Assembly (NCBI GenBank): GCA_036351115.1
Contig: JAZBOL010000051.1
Coordinates: 1-64,000, forward strand
DNA from: Marinihelvus sp036351115
Lineage (GTDB): Bacteria; Pseudomonadota; Gammaproteobacteria; Xanthomonadales; SZUA-36
Direction of reading: 5' to 3'
DNA length: 64,000 bases
Notes under the pieces: generated by a model
Databases searched by the model: none
The model's input: only the letters and a program-made list of their open reading frames with translations
What the model was told of the DNA's origin: nothing
Part shown: positions 34,065-42,354 of the stretch, piece after piece
Numbering within the stretch: the stretch's first letter is position 1
How the letters are laid out: every line of letters begins with the position of its first letter
Made by a program: the position numbers and the translations under genes

Positions 34065-36197
34065 TTACTTGCTGATCAGCTTGCGGATGCGCTGCTGCGG
34101 ATGCCGGGCGCGCCCCGCCTTTTCCGGCCCAATGAGCTCGTAGTTCCCGTCGGGCCGGAGCGCCCAGGCTTCCGCGCGGTCTTCCCAGGCGACTTCGAGG
34201 CCTTCGCGCTCGACGCGCTTGCGGACCGCGTTGTCCAGCAGGGGAAACGCGACTTCGACGCGCTGAAACAGGTTGCGCTCCATCCAGTCAGCGCTGGAAC
34301 ACCAGGTCTCCGGCTGGCCGTCGTTCTCGAAGTGATAGATTCGCGCATGCTCCAGGAAGCGACCCACAATGGAGCGGACCTGGATGTTGTCCGAGATCCC
34401 GGGAATCCCCGGTCTCAGACAGCAGATGCCCCGGATCACCAGCCGGATGGGTACCCCGGCCTGGGATGCCCGGTACAGGGCCCGGATGATCTTCGGCTCC
34501 GTGAGTGCATTCATCTTCGCATCGATGCCGCTCGGTTTGCCGGCTTCCGCGTTGGCGGCTTCCCGGTCGATCTTTTTCAGCAGCTGCTTGTGCAGGGTGA
34601 ACGGCGAGTTGAGGCACTGCTTCAGCTTGATCACCTTGCCCAGTCCCGACAGCTGCTGGAACAGGTTCTGCACGTCCTCGCCGATCTCGTCGTGGCAGGT
34701 CAGCAGGCCGAAATCCGTGTAGAGCTTCGCCGTGCCCGAGTGGTAGTTGCCCGTGCCCAGGTGCACGTAGCGGCGAATGCGGCCGCGCTCCCGGCGCACG
34801 ATCATGAGCATCTTGGCGTGGGCCTTGTGGCCGACGATGCCGTACACCACCTGCACGCCTGCTTCCTGCAGGCGCGTGGCCAGGTTGATGTTGATGTCCT
34901 CGTCGAAGCGCGCGCGCAGTTCGACCACGGCCGTGACGTCCTTGCCGTTACGGGCCGCCTCCACGAGGTGATGTACTACCTGGGAGTCGGTGCCCGTGCG
35001 GTACAGCGTCTGCTTGATGGCCAGGACGTGGGGGTCCTTGGCGGCCTGGTCCAGCAAGTCGATGAGGGGCGAAAAGCTCTCGTACGGGTGATGGAGCAGG
35101 ATGTCGTGGCGCCGGATTTCCGGGAAAAGCCGCGCCTTGCCGGCGAGGGCCCGGGGGACCCGCGGGCGAAAGGCGGGATAGCACAGATCCGGCCGGTCGA
35201 TCTGGTCGATGACCTCCGTGACCCGGTACAGGTTGACCGGCCCGTCGCAGCGATAGACGTCCTCCGGCATCAGGTTGAAGCGGGTCGCCAGGTATTTTTC
35301 CACCGCCTGCGGGCAGCTTTGGCGGACTTCCAGGCGCACGGCCTCGGCATATCCTCGTTCCATGAGTTCCCGCTGGAGCGCGCGGGCGAGGTCTTCGATG
35401 TCCTCCTCGTCCACCAGCAGCTCCGAGTCCCGGGTGACCCGAAACTGGTGGCTGCCGACGATCTCCATGCCGGGAAACAGCTCGTCCATGAAGGCCTGCA
35501 GGACGGAAGAGAGAAACACGAAGTCGTACGGCCCCTTCGTGTAGGACACGGGAATGCGGATCAGGCGGGGCAGGGAACGCGGCGCCCGCACCAGGGCCAT
35601 GGAGCCCTCGCGGCCGAACGCGTCCTGGCCGCGGAGCTCGACCAGGAAATTCAGGCTCTTGGTCAGGATGCGCGGGAAGGGGTGTGCCGGATCGAGCCCC
35701 AGGGGGCTGAGGATCGGCAGCAGTTCGCGCTGGAAGTAGCGATGTAGCCAGCGCCGCTGTCGTTCCGTCCAGGCGGCGCTGTCCAGGAAGCGGATGCCTT
35801 CCCGGGCCAGCAGGGGTTTGAGCTCGGTGTTGTAGGTGTTGTATTGCTCGTCCGAGAGGGCGAGGGCCGATTCACGCAGCAGGGCCACGAGATTCAACGG
35901 TGTAATGCCGTCGGGCCCGGGGCTGGCCGCGCCGTGCTGAATGCGCTGCCGCAACGCCGCCATGCGAACCTCGAAAAACTCGTCCAGCAGAACCCGGGAA
36001 ATGCTCAGAAACCGGAGACGTTCCAGCAAGGGGATGCGCTCATCGTGCGCCATCGCCAGCACCCGGCGCTGGAACTCCAGCAGGCTCAGTTCGCGGTTGA
36101 TGTAAAGACGGGAGTCCCGGAGGTCCTCCGGTGGGGTGGCTTCCAGGTCCCGCAGGAAATCATCACCCGCGTACATGGGGATGACGTGCGGTTCCAA
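34065..36197 (-). CDS. ppk: Polyphosphate kinase 1
   Basis: 710 residues, close to the usual length. PPK1 builds polyphosphate from ATP. The autophosphorylated His is His460 in GHKAHAKMLMI; RYVHLGTGNYHSGTAKLYTD and ARIYHFENDG are the other conserved active-site stretches. The start is a TTG preceded by AAGGAG 6 bases upstream, better placed than the ATG at 36176. It is 3 bases after the pstS stop, so the pstS Pho promoter likely drives it. Confidence 0.95.
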   Translation of the reverse strand: MEPHVIPMYAGDDFLRDLEATPPEDLRDSRLYINRELSLLEFQRRVLAMAHDERIPLLERLRFLSISRVLLDEFFEVRMAALRQRIQHGAASPGPDGITPLNLVALLRESALALSDEQYNTYNTELKPLLAREGIRFLDSAAWTERQRRWLHRYFQRELLPILSPLGLDPAHPFPRILTKSLNFLVELRGQDAFGREGSMALVRAPRSLPRLIRIPVSYTKGPYDFVFLSSVLQAFMDELFPGMEIVGSHQFRVTRDSELLVDEEDIEDLARALQRELMERGYAEAVRLEVRQSCPQAVEKYLATRFNLMPEDVYRCDGPVNLYRVTEVIDQIDRPDLCYPAFRPRVPRALAGKARLFPEIRRHDILLHHPYESFSPLIDLLDQAAKDPHVLAIKQTLYRTGTDSQVVHHLVEAARNGKDVTAVVELRARFDEDININLATRLQEAGVQVVYGIVGHKAHAKMLMIVRRERGRIRRYVHLGTGNYHSGTAKLYTDFGLLTCHDEIGEDVQNLFQQLSGLGKVIKLKQCLNSPFTLHKQLLKKIDREAANAEAGKPSGIDAKMNALTEPKIIRALYRASQAGVPIRLVIRGICCLRPGIPGISDNIQVRSIVGRFLEHARIYHFENDGQPETWCSSADWMERNLFQRVEVAFPLLDNAVRKRVEREGLEVAWEDRAEAWALRPDGNYELIGPEKAGRARHPQQRIRKLISK

Positions 36198-36200
36198 GGC

Positions 36201-37268
36201 TTACTCCTTGAGCGCCGCGACCGGGGGCGGCGGCTCGATGCGGGCCCGCTCCCGGGAGGCCACCACGGCCGGGAAGGGCACGTAACCGTCCCGCAGCACC
36301 ACGGCCTGCCCCTCGCGGGACAGGGCCATGCGGACGAACTCACGCACCAGCGGCGACATGGGCTGGTTCGGCGGATCGTTCACGTAGATGTACAGGAAGC
36401 GCGCCATGGGATAGGCCCCGGCGATGGCGTTCTCCATGGACGGCTCGATGTACGGCTCCCCCGCTGCCCGGGCGATGGGCAGGGCGCGCACGGAAGACGT
36501 CGCATAGCCCATGCCGGAGTAGCCGATGCCATTCAGGGACGTGGCCACGGACTGCACCACGGAGGCCGAGCCGGGCTGCTCGTTCACGGAGCTGCGGAAA
36601 TCACCCCGGCACAGGGCGCGCTCCTTGAAATGGCCGTAGGTACCGGACACGGAGTTGCGCCCGTAGCGCTGGATTTCGCGGTTCGCCCAGCTGCCTTCCA
36701 GGCCGAGTTCGCCCCAGCGCTCAATCTCGCGGGCGCCGGAGCAGTTGAGGGTGGCGGAAAAAATGCCGTCCAGTTGGGCCAGCGTGAGCCCCTCGATCGG
36801 GTTGTCCTTGTGGACGAATACGGACAGGGCATCGATCGCCACCGCGTAGAGGGTCGGCGGATAGCCGAAGCGACTTTCGAAGGCCTCGATTTCCTGGTCT
36901 CGCATGAGGCGGCTCATGGGACCGATGTTGGCCGTGCCCTCGGTCAGGGCCGTGGGCGCGGTGCTCGAGCCGGCGGCCTGGATCTGCACCGTCACGTTCG
37001 GATAGAAGCGCTTGAATTCCTCGGACCACAGGGTCATGAGGTTGGCGAGCGTATCCGACCCGGCGCTGGACAGGGTGCCGCTGACGCCGCTGACCTTTTC
37101 GTAGGGCGGCAGTTCCGGGTCCAGGCGGGTTTGTGCGGTGGCCGGGGAAGCGGCCAGGGTGAGCGCCAGGGTCGCCACCCAGGCAAACCACGAGGGCCTG
37201 CCGGAGGGATGAACTGAGCGATTCCGGCGGGCGCCTGGCCGGCCGGACTGGTGCGTGTATCGAATCAT
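36201..37268 (-). CDS. pstS: Phosphate-binding periplasmic protein PstS
   Basis: 355 residues with a long signal peptide (hydrophobic core WFAWVATLALTLAASPATAQ). The phosphate-binding loops are SSAGSDTLANLM, AGSSTAPTALTEGTANIGPMSR and the later RNSVSGTYGHF. It delivers phosphate to PstCA-B encoded at 11686. The ATG at 37268 has no Shine-Dalgarno and lies 7 bases past a -10 hexamer, so the mRNA is predicted leaderless. The N-terminal basic stretch before the core is longer than usual; a later start cannot be excluded. Confidence 0.92.
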   Translation of the reverse strand: MIRYTHQSGRPGARRNRSVHPSGRPSWFAWVATLALTLAASPATAQTRLDPELPPYEKVSGVSGTLSSAGSDTLANLMTLWSEEFKRFYPNVTVQIQAAGSSTAPTALTEGTANIGPMSRLMRDQEIEAFESRFGYPPTLYAVAIDALSVFVHKDNPIEGLTLAQLDGIFSATLNCSGAREIERWGELGLEGSWANREIQRYGRNSVSGTYGHFKERALCRGDFRSSVNEQPGSASVVQSVATSLNGIGYSGMGYATSSVRALPIARAAGEPYIEPSMENAIAGAYPMARFLYIYVNDPPNQPMSPLVREFVRMALSREGQAVVLRDGYVPFPAVVASRERARIEPPPPVAALKE

Positions 37269-37275
37269 GAGATGC

Positions 37276-37309
37276 AGTATAGCGAATGCACTGGACAGTC
37301 AGTTGACAG
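37276..37309 (-). promoter_or_regulatory. Pho box and -10 of pstS
   Basis: On the minus strand: half-sites CTGTCAA (37309-37303) and CTGTCCA (37298-37292), 11 bp apart, then 10 bases and TATACT (37281-37276). The Pho box overlaps the last codons of phoR. Transcription should start at about 37269, next to the ATG. Confidence 0.82.
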
Positions 37310-38612
37310 CTTTCAGTGGCGATTCGTTGATCTGTCGCGTGCGTTCCGGCGGAAACACGCAGGTGAAGGTACTGCCCTCGCCCAGTTCGCTGTCGATCTG
37401 CAGGCGGGCGCCGTGGGCATTGAGGACGTGTTTGACGATGGACAGGCCGAGGCCGGTGCCGCCCGTGTGTCGCGAACGGTCGGAACCGACGCGGTAGAAG
37501 CGTTCCGTGAGCCGGGGGATGTCCCGGCGGGGGATGCCGATGCCCGTGTCACTGACGCTGAAGGCCGGCCCCTCGTCGGTCTGGTTCCAGGAAATCCTGA
37601 TGTCGCCGCCCGCGGGCGTGTAGTGAATGGCGTTGGCAATGAGGTTTCGGAACGCACTCTCCAGGTCTTTCTCGTTACCGAGCAGCGCGAGGCCGTTCTC
37701 GCAGCGCACCTCGATGGTGTGCCGGCCCTGGCTGATTTCCTCGGCCTGTTCACGGAGCTGGAGGAGGGTGGCGCAGATGCTGATCTCCTCGTCCGACTGG
37801 GTCTGCGATTCCGCCTGCAGGCGCGAGAGCTCCAGCAGATCGTTCAGCAGGGACTGCATCTGCCAGCCCTGCTCCTGCATGCGCGCCAGCGCGGGACCGA
37901 ACTCGTCGTCGGCATCGTCGCGCAGGGACTCGAGATAGCCGAGCAGCACCGTGAGCGGCGTGCGCAGTTCGTGGGACACGTTGGCCACGAAATCCCGGCG
38001 CACCTGTTCGAGGTTGTGGATGTCGGTGATGTCTCGCAGGATCAGCAGGCGCTGGTCCTCCCGGTAGTGCACGGCGCTCACGCTCAGGCGGCGGTTCGAG
38101 TCCCGCGGGCTGGTCATCTCGAAGGCGCTGCTGACCTGATCCTGAACCGACATCCAGTCTGCGAATTCCGGGTCACGCAGCAGGTTCGTCACCGGCTGGC
38201 CGATGTCATCCGGCGTCTTCAGCCCGAGGAGCATGCTGGCGGCCCCGTTGAACCAGGCGATCGCGTCCTGGCCGTCCAGCACCAGTAGCGAATCGGGAAA
38301 GGCGTCGGTGATGCTGCGAAACTCCCGGATGATCCGCTCATTCTTGTCGAGCTGTTCCCGGTTGCCTTTCTGAAGCTGGTGAATGCGTTCGAAGATGTCG
38401 GACCACACGCCGAGGCTCTCCGGCGGCTCCGGTTCCTCGCCGTCCAGCCAGCGGTAAAGCCGGGCCATGTTGCCCAGCAGCCAGAGGGTATAGGCGGCAA
38501 GGCCGATCAGCACCGCGGGGAGCAGGGTGCCGGTCCAGTAGCCGATGGCGACGACAGCCGCCGCGCCCATCAGCAGGCGCGCGACGTGGCGCTTCCAGGA
38601 CGGGCCCCGCAT
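37299..38612 (-). CDS. phoR: Phosphate regulon sensor kinase PhoR
   Basis: 437 residues. Two N-terminal membrane helices (about 12-50), a linker, a PAS domain (ITDAFPDSLLVLDGQDAIAWFNGAA), the phosphoacceptor His in VANVSHELRTPLTVLLGYLESL and ATP-binding boxes NAIHYTP, DTGIGIP and GTGLGLSIVKH. It senses phosphate supply through PstSCAB and PhoU and acts on PhoB, encoded 6 bases upstream. Confidence 0.95.
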   Translation of the reverse strand: MRGPSWKRHVARLLMGAAAVVAIGYWTGTLLPAVLIGLAAYTLWLLGNMARLYRWLDGEEPEPPESLGVWSDIFERIHQLQKGNREQLDKNERIIREFRSITDAFPDSLLVLDGQDAIAWFNGAASMLLGLKTPDDIGQPVTNLLRDPEFADWMSVQDQVSSAFEMTSPRDSNRRLSVSAVHYREDQRLLILRDITDIHNLEQVRRDFVANVSHELRTPLTVLLGYLESLRDDADDEFGPALARMQEQGWQMQSLLNDLLELSRLQAESQTQSDEEISICATLLQLREQAEEISQGRHTIEVRCENGLALLGNEKDLESAFRNLIANAIHYTPAGGDIRISWNQTDEGPAFSVSDTGIGIPRRDIPRLTERFYRVGSDRSRHTGGTGLGLSIVKHVLNAHGARLQIDSELGEGSTFTCVFPPERTRQINESPLKAVN

Positions 38613-38618
38613 GGTCAG

Positions 38619-39317
38619 TCAGTCGGTGTTGAGGAAACGGTAACCGTGTCCCCGAACCGTCTGGACATAGCCGTCCAGGCCGGCCGGCTGCAGGGCTTTC
38701 CGCAGGCGCCGGATATGAACGTCCACGGTGCGCTCCTCGAGGTAGGCGTTGGTGCCCCAGACGTGGTCGAGGAGCTGCGTGCGGCTGTAGGCGCGGCCCT
38801 GGTTGCTCATGAAAAACGCAAGCAGACGGTACTCCGTCGGCCCCATGTGCAGTTCGTCACCCTTGGCGAGCACGCGGCGGGATATGGTGTCGAGCACCAG
38901 CTCACCGGCCTTGATCTGGCCTTCTTCGTCCGCGGGGCTCGTGCGACGCAGCACCGCGTTGATCCGGGCAATCAGCTCCCGGGGGGAGAAGGGCTTGATG
39001 ATGTAGTCGTCCGTGCCGGCCTCGAGACCCGCGACCTTGTCATCCTCGGTGACCTTGGCGGTCAGCATGATGATGGGGATGTCGGAGGTGACCGGTTCCT
39101 TGCGGAGCCGGCGCGTCAGTTCGATACCGCTGACACCGGGCATCATCCAGTCCATGAGGATGATGTCCGGTTTGCGGTCGCTGATGCGGGACAGCGCCTC
39201 CTTGGCATCGGCGGCGCCTTCTACGTTCATTCCCGCCCGGCGAAGGGCGAACTGAATCATGTCCCGGATGGCCGACTCGTCGTCAACCACGAGCACCTGC
39301 GCCTCGTTCGCGTTCAT
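38619..39317 (-). CDS. phoB: Phosphate regulon response regulator PhoB
   Basis: 232 residues, OmpR family. Receiver: VVDDESAIRDM, phosphoacceptor in IILMDWMMPGVSG, Lys in DDYIIKPFSPRELIAR. The DNA-binding domain has TEYRLLAFFMSNQGRAYSRTQLLDHVWGTNAYLEERTVDVHIRRLRKAL and ends VRGHGYRFL. It should bind the Pho boxes listed here, including the one in its own promoter. I start at the ATG at 39317, after the TATAAT at 39348-39353; a longer frame to 39380 would include the promoter. Confidence 0.96.
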   Translation of the reverse strand: MNANEAQVLVVDDESAIRDMIQFALRRAGMNVEGAADAKEALSRISDRKPDIILMDWMMPGVSGIELTRRLRKEPVTSDIPIIMLTAKVTEDDKVAGLEAGTDDYIIKPFSPRELIARINAVLRRTSPADEEGQIKAGELVLDTISRRVLAKGDELHMGPTEYRLLAFFMSNQGRAYSRTQLLDHVWGTNAYLEERTVDVHIRRLRKALQPAGLDGYVQTVRGHGYRFLNTD

Positions 39318-39347
39318 GTCCACCCCGGTAACCTTGCTGGTACCGCC

Positions 39348-39402
39348 ATTATAGGGCCCGCCGTGACACTTTGATGACACGCCCGTGGCGGCTCTGTGAC
39401 AG
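39348..39402 (-). promoter_or_regulatory. Pho box and -10 of phoBR
   Basis: Minus-strand half-sites GTGTCAT (39380-39374) and GTGTCAC (39369-39363), 11 bp apart, then 9 bases and a perfect TATAAT (39353-39348). A further CTGTCAC (39402-39396) is exactly 22 bp upstream, in phase. This implies autoregulation of phoBR, as in E. coli. Confidence 0.85.
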
Positions 39403-39424
39403 TGAAACCGGGGCCTTGCGGGGA

Positions 39425-40987
39425 TCAGCCGGGCGTGGCCTCGCCGAAGTCCGCCATGATGATCCTCATCTCGTCGAGGCGGGTGGTAATCCGGGCGCGC
39501 TGGTAGTAGTCGAGGTCGTCCCGGTCCTTGAGCATTTCCAGCTGCTGCATGGCCTCCTCGACGCTTCCGGACAGGAAGTAGGACTCGGCGAGCGCCTCGG
39601 AAGCCGTGATGTCGTCGCCGGCCAGGGCCGACGCGCGGGCATGGAGCTCGTGAAGACGGGGATTGTCATTGCGCTCACGGAGCTGCCCGCGAAGCACCTC
39701 GGCGGCTTCGGCGGCGAGCTCCGGGTCGCGGGGGGACAGGAGCGCCTCTGCATACTGCACCGCGATGGCGTGGTTGCCCGGAAAGCCATGATGAAGATCC
39801 GCCAGGCTCGCCCGGGCCCGGTCACCTTCTCCGGTCTCCAGGTCGAGGGATGCGGCCTGCAGCAGGTACGCCAGCTTGTAGGGGTCGCTCGCCAGGAGTC
39901 GCTCCAGGAGCTGCCGGGCCTCGTCGAACTCGCGCTCACGCTGCAGCGCCACGGCGAGGCCGTACTGATGGGCGCGCAGCTGCGCGGTGCTCGAGGTCTG
40001 TTCGAGTTCGTCACGAAACCACGCGATGGCCTGCTCGGGCTGGTCCTCGAACAGGGCGCGCAGCCGTGCCTGGGCAAGATAGAAGTCGAGGCCGTCGCCC
40101 GTTTCCGGCACCGGCAGGCTGGCGGCCCGGTCCTTGGCCTCCGCGATGCGATTGGTCGTGACCGGGTGCGTGCGCAGAAACTCCGGCGGCGCCTCACCGG
40201 CGGGCCGGTTGATGCGGTTGATGCGCTCGAAAAAATCAGCCATGCCCTTCGGGTCGTAGCCCGCCTGGGACAGGGTCAGGATGCCCAGGCGGTCCGCTTC
40301 GGCCTCGTTGGCGCGAGTGAAGTTGATGAACACCTGTTGCTGCATGGCCGTGCCGCCCAGCAGCGCGCCGGTGATGGCTTCGCCGCTGCCGCCGCCGGCG
40401 AGCACCAGCGCCAGCATGCCGAGGGCGATGGGGATGGTCATATCCTGCGTGTTCTGCAGCGTGCGAAAAATATGCAGTTGCGTGACGTGGGCGATTTCAT
40501 GCGCCAGCACACCGGCAACCTCGTGCTCGTCTTCGGCCGCGAGAATCAGTCCGCTGTGCAGGGCCACCACGCCGCCGGGGGCGGCGAAGGCGTTGACCCG
40601 TTTTTCGTCGAGCACCACGAAATGAAAGGGCATGGTGGGCCGGTCGCTGTGCGCGACCAGCCGGTAGCCCATGTCCGCGAAGAAGTCGGCGATGAGCGGG
40701 TCCTCCACCATGATCTCGAATGCGCGCATCTGCATGAGGATGGCGCGTGCGTACTCGCGCTCCTCGCCGTCGGAAAGAAAGTTTTCCGCCGAGTTGCCGA
40801 GGTCCGGCAGGTCGATGCGCTGGTCCGTCGTGGTCGTGGTCGTGGACTGGGCCGGCGCCGCGCCCGGGAATGCAGCTGCGCCAAGGAAAACGGCCAGGGT
40901 TGTTGCGAACGCCGGCCATCGCCGTCGCCGGCGGTGGCTGCTGCGTCTCGGTGCGAGCGCGGAAGACAGGGGTTCACTCGGGTGCAT
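39425..40987 (-). CDS. bepA: M48 metalloprotease with TPR region, BepA-like
   Basis: 520 residues with a long basic N-region and signal peptide (TTLAVFLGAAAFPGAAPAQ). The zinc-protease motif is HEIAH in VLAHEIAHVTQ, with the third ligand in NEAEADRLG. A C-terminal TPR region follows (about 300 on). BepA is a periplasmic chaperone-protease for outer-membrane proteins such as LptD. No strong Shine-Dalgarno supports either candidate start; I use the ATG at 40987 over a TTG at 41029. Confidence 0.88.
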   Translation of the reverse strand: MHPSEPLSSALAPRRSSHRRRRRWPAFATTLAVFLGAAAFPGAAPAQSTTTTTTDQRIDLPDLGNSAENFLSDGEEREYARAILMQMRAFEIMVEDPLIADFFADMGYRLVAHSDRPTMPFHFVVLDEKRVNAFAAPGGVVALHSGLILAAEDEHEVAGVLAHEIAHVTQLHIFRTLQNTQDMTIPIALGMLALVLAGGGSGEAITGALLGGTAMQQQVFINFTRANEAEADRLGILTLSQAGYDPKGMADFFERINRINRPAGEAPPEFLRTHPVTTNRIAEAKDRAASLPVPETGDGLDFYLAQARLRALFEDQPEQAIAWFRDELEQTSSTAQLRAHQYGLAVALQREREFDEARQLLERLLASDPYKLAYLLQAASLDLETGEGDRARASLADLHHGFPGNHAIAVQYAEALLSPRDPELAAEAAEVLRGQLRERNDNPRLHELHARASALAGDDITASEALAESYFLSGSVEEAMQQLEMLKDRDDLDYYQRARITTRLDEMRIIMADFGEATPG

Positions 40988-41080
40988 CACGACGGTTTCG
41001 GACAACAAAAGCCGTTTCGGGTTCGGCAACCGTGCGAAGTCTAGCGCGCCGGATCGACCCGGGCGAGTCCGACCCGTGCG

Positions 41081-41110
41081 CTGACTTCCGGTTGCCTGAC
41101 CCGGTATAAT
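41081..41110 (+). promoter_or_regulatory. Probable sigma-70 promoter of the isocitrate dehydrogenase gene
   Basis: CTGACT at 41081-41086, 18 bases, then a perfect TATAAT at 41105-41110. The leader would be about 60 bases. Confidence 0.6.
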
Positions 41111-41129
41111 TCACGGTTTATTCACGCGG

Positions 41130-41153
41130 CCCGGCAGGCCACTGGCTGCCGGG
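41130..41153 (+). other. Hairpin in the icd leader
   Basis: Eight-base-pair inverted repeat CCCGGCAG / CTGCCGGG with an 8-base loop, ending 11 bases before the AGGAG ribosome site. It might modulate translation; no T-tract follows, so it is not a classical terminator. Confidence 0.45.
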
Positions 41154-41178
41154 GCACGAAATCAGGAGTTGTTCAACC

Positions 41179-42189
41179 ATGGCTATCCCCATCACGGTCA
41201 TCCCCGGTGACGGCATCGGTCCCGAAATCATGGACGCCGCGCTCCGCGTCCTGGACGCGGTGGACGCGGGACTCGAATACGAACGGGCCGAGGCCGGGCT
41301 TGTCGCCCTCGACAGCACCGGAGACCTGATTCCGGACGCCACGCTGGATTCCATTGCGCGAAACCGCATCTGCCTGAAGGGCCCGCTCACCACCCCCGTG
41401 GGCAAGGGCTTCCGTTCCATCAACGTCACGCTGCGCAAGGAGTTCGACCTGTACGCCAACGTGCGTCCCGTGGTGACGATGCCGGGCACCAAGTCCCGTT
41501 TCGAGGACATCGACATCATCACCGTGCGCGAGAACACGCAGGGCGCCTACCTGGCCGCGGACGCGCGCCTCATCGACGACGGCCAGACGGCCGAATCCAA
41601 GATGGTGGTTACGCGCGCCGGCTGTGAGCGTGTCACCCGCTACGCCTTCGACATGGCGCGGCGCGAAGGGCGCCGCAAGGTAACCATCGTCCACAAGGCC
41701 AATATTCTGAAAATGGTGTCGGGCATGTTTCTGGATGTCGCGCGGGAAGTGGCGGCGGATTACCCGGACGTGGAAAGCGGCGAGATGATCGTGGATGCGT
41801 GCTGCATGAAGCTGGTCATGAACCCCTGGGAGTTCGACGTGATCGTCACCACCAACCTGTTCGGTGACATCATTTCCGACCTCTGTGCGGGCCTCGTGGG
41901 TGGCCTCGGCCTGGCGCCGGGCGCCAACATCGGCGAGAACGCCGCCATGTTCGAAGCGGTACACGGTTCCGCGCCCGACATCGCAGGGCAGGGCATCGCC
42001 AACCCCAGCGCGCTGATTCTGGCCGCCTGCCAGATGCTTTCCCACCTCGGCATGGAAGACAAGGCGAGGGCCGTGCGTGGCGCCATCCGGGACACGCTCG
42101 GGGCGCGGGACCGGACCACCCCCGACGTGGGTGGAAGCGGCACCACCGAGAGCATGGCGGACGCGCTGGTCGAGCGCCTGACCGCCTGA
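41179..42189 (+). CDS. Isocitrate dehydrogenase, NAD-dependent type (isocitrate/isopropylmalate dehydrogenase family)
   Basis: 336 residues, beta-decarboxylating dehydrogenase. It oxidises isocitrate to 2-oxoglutarate. Motifs: VIPGDGIGPEI, KGPLTTPVGKGFRSINVTLRKEFDLYANVRPV, ITVRENTQGAY, the active-site TIVHKANILK and NLFGDIISDLCAGL, and the NAD loop EAVHGSAPDIAGQGIANP. The length and KGPLTTPVG phosphate loop favour the NAD type over E. coli-type NADP enzymes (about 416). 3-Isopropylmalate or homoisocitrate dehydrogenase is less likely but possible. AGGAG lies 10 bases upstream. Confidence 0.87.
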   Translation: MAIPITVIPGDGIGPEIMDAALRVLDAVDAGLEYERAEAGLVALDSTGDLIPDATLDSIARNRICLKGPLTTPVGKGFRSINVTLRKEFDLYANVRPVVTMPGTKSRFEDIDIITVRENTQGAYLAADARLIDDGQTAESKMVVTRAGCERVTRYAFDMARREGRRKVTIVHKANILKMVSGMFLDVAREVAADYPDVESGEMIVDACCMKLVMNPWEFDVIVTTNLFGDIISDLCAGLVGGLGLAPGANIGENAAMFEAVHGSAPDIAGQGIANPSALILAACQMLSHLGMEDKARAVRGAIRDTLGARDRTTPDVGGSGTTESMADALVERLTA

Positions 42190-42200
42190 CCAGGCGGCAG

Positions 42201-42220
42201 TTGTTGCGTTTACGCAACAA
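42201..42220. promoter_or_regulatory. 9-bp perfect inverted repeat, possible repressor operator
   Basis: TTGTTGCGT / ACGCAACAA with a 2-base centre, 12 bases after the icd stop. The loop is too short and there is no T-run for a terminator, so a protein-binding palindrome upstream of the fadL-like gene is more likely. No regulator gene is adjacent. A candidate promoter follows at 42278-42306. Confidence 0.45.
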
Positions 42221-42354
42221 GGTGGCGTAAAAACCCTCGAAAACCTGAGGATTTCACCGCATTTGCGGGGGCGTGGTTCATTGACTTGATGTGGTATTCC
42301 TGCCATTCTGCGCGCTGGGGAGCTGTATTCGACAGAACAAGGTCGTTCGATTCC

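Noticed and set aside
42286..42354. ATG at 42286 as start of the fadL-like gene
   Set aside because: It overlaps the likely promoter and would bury the signal peptide 23 residues in.
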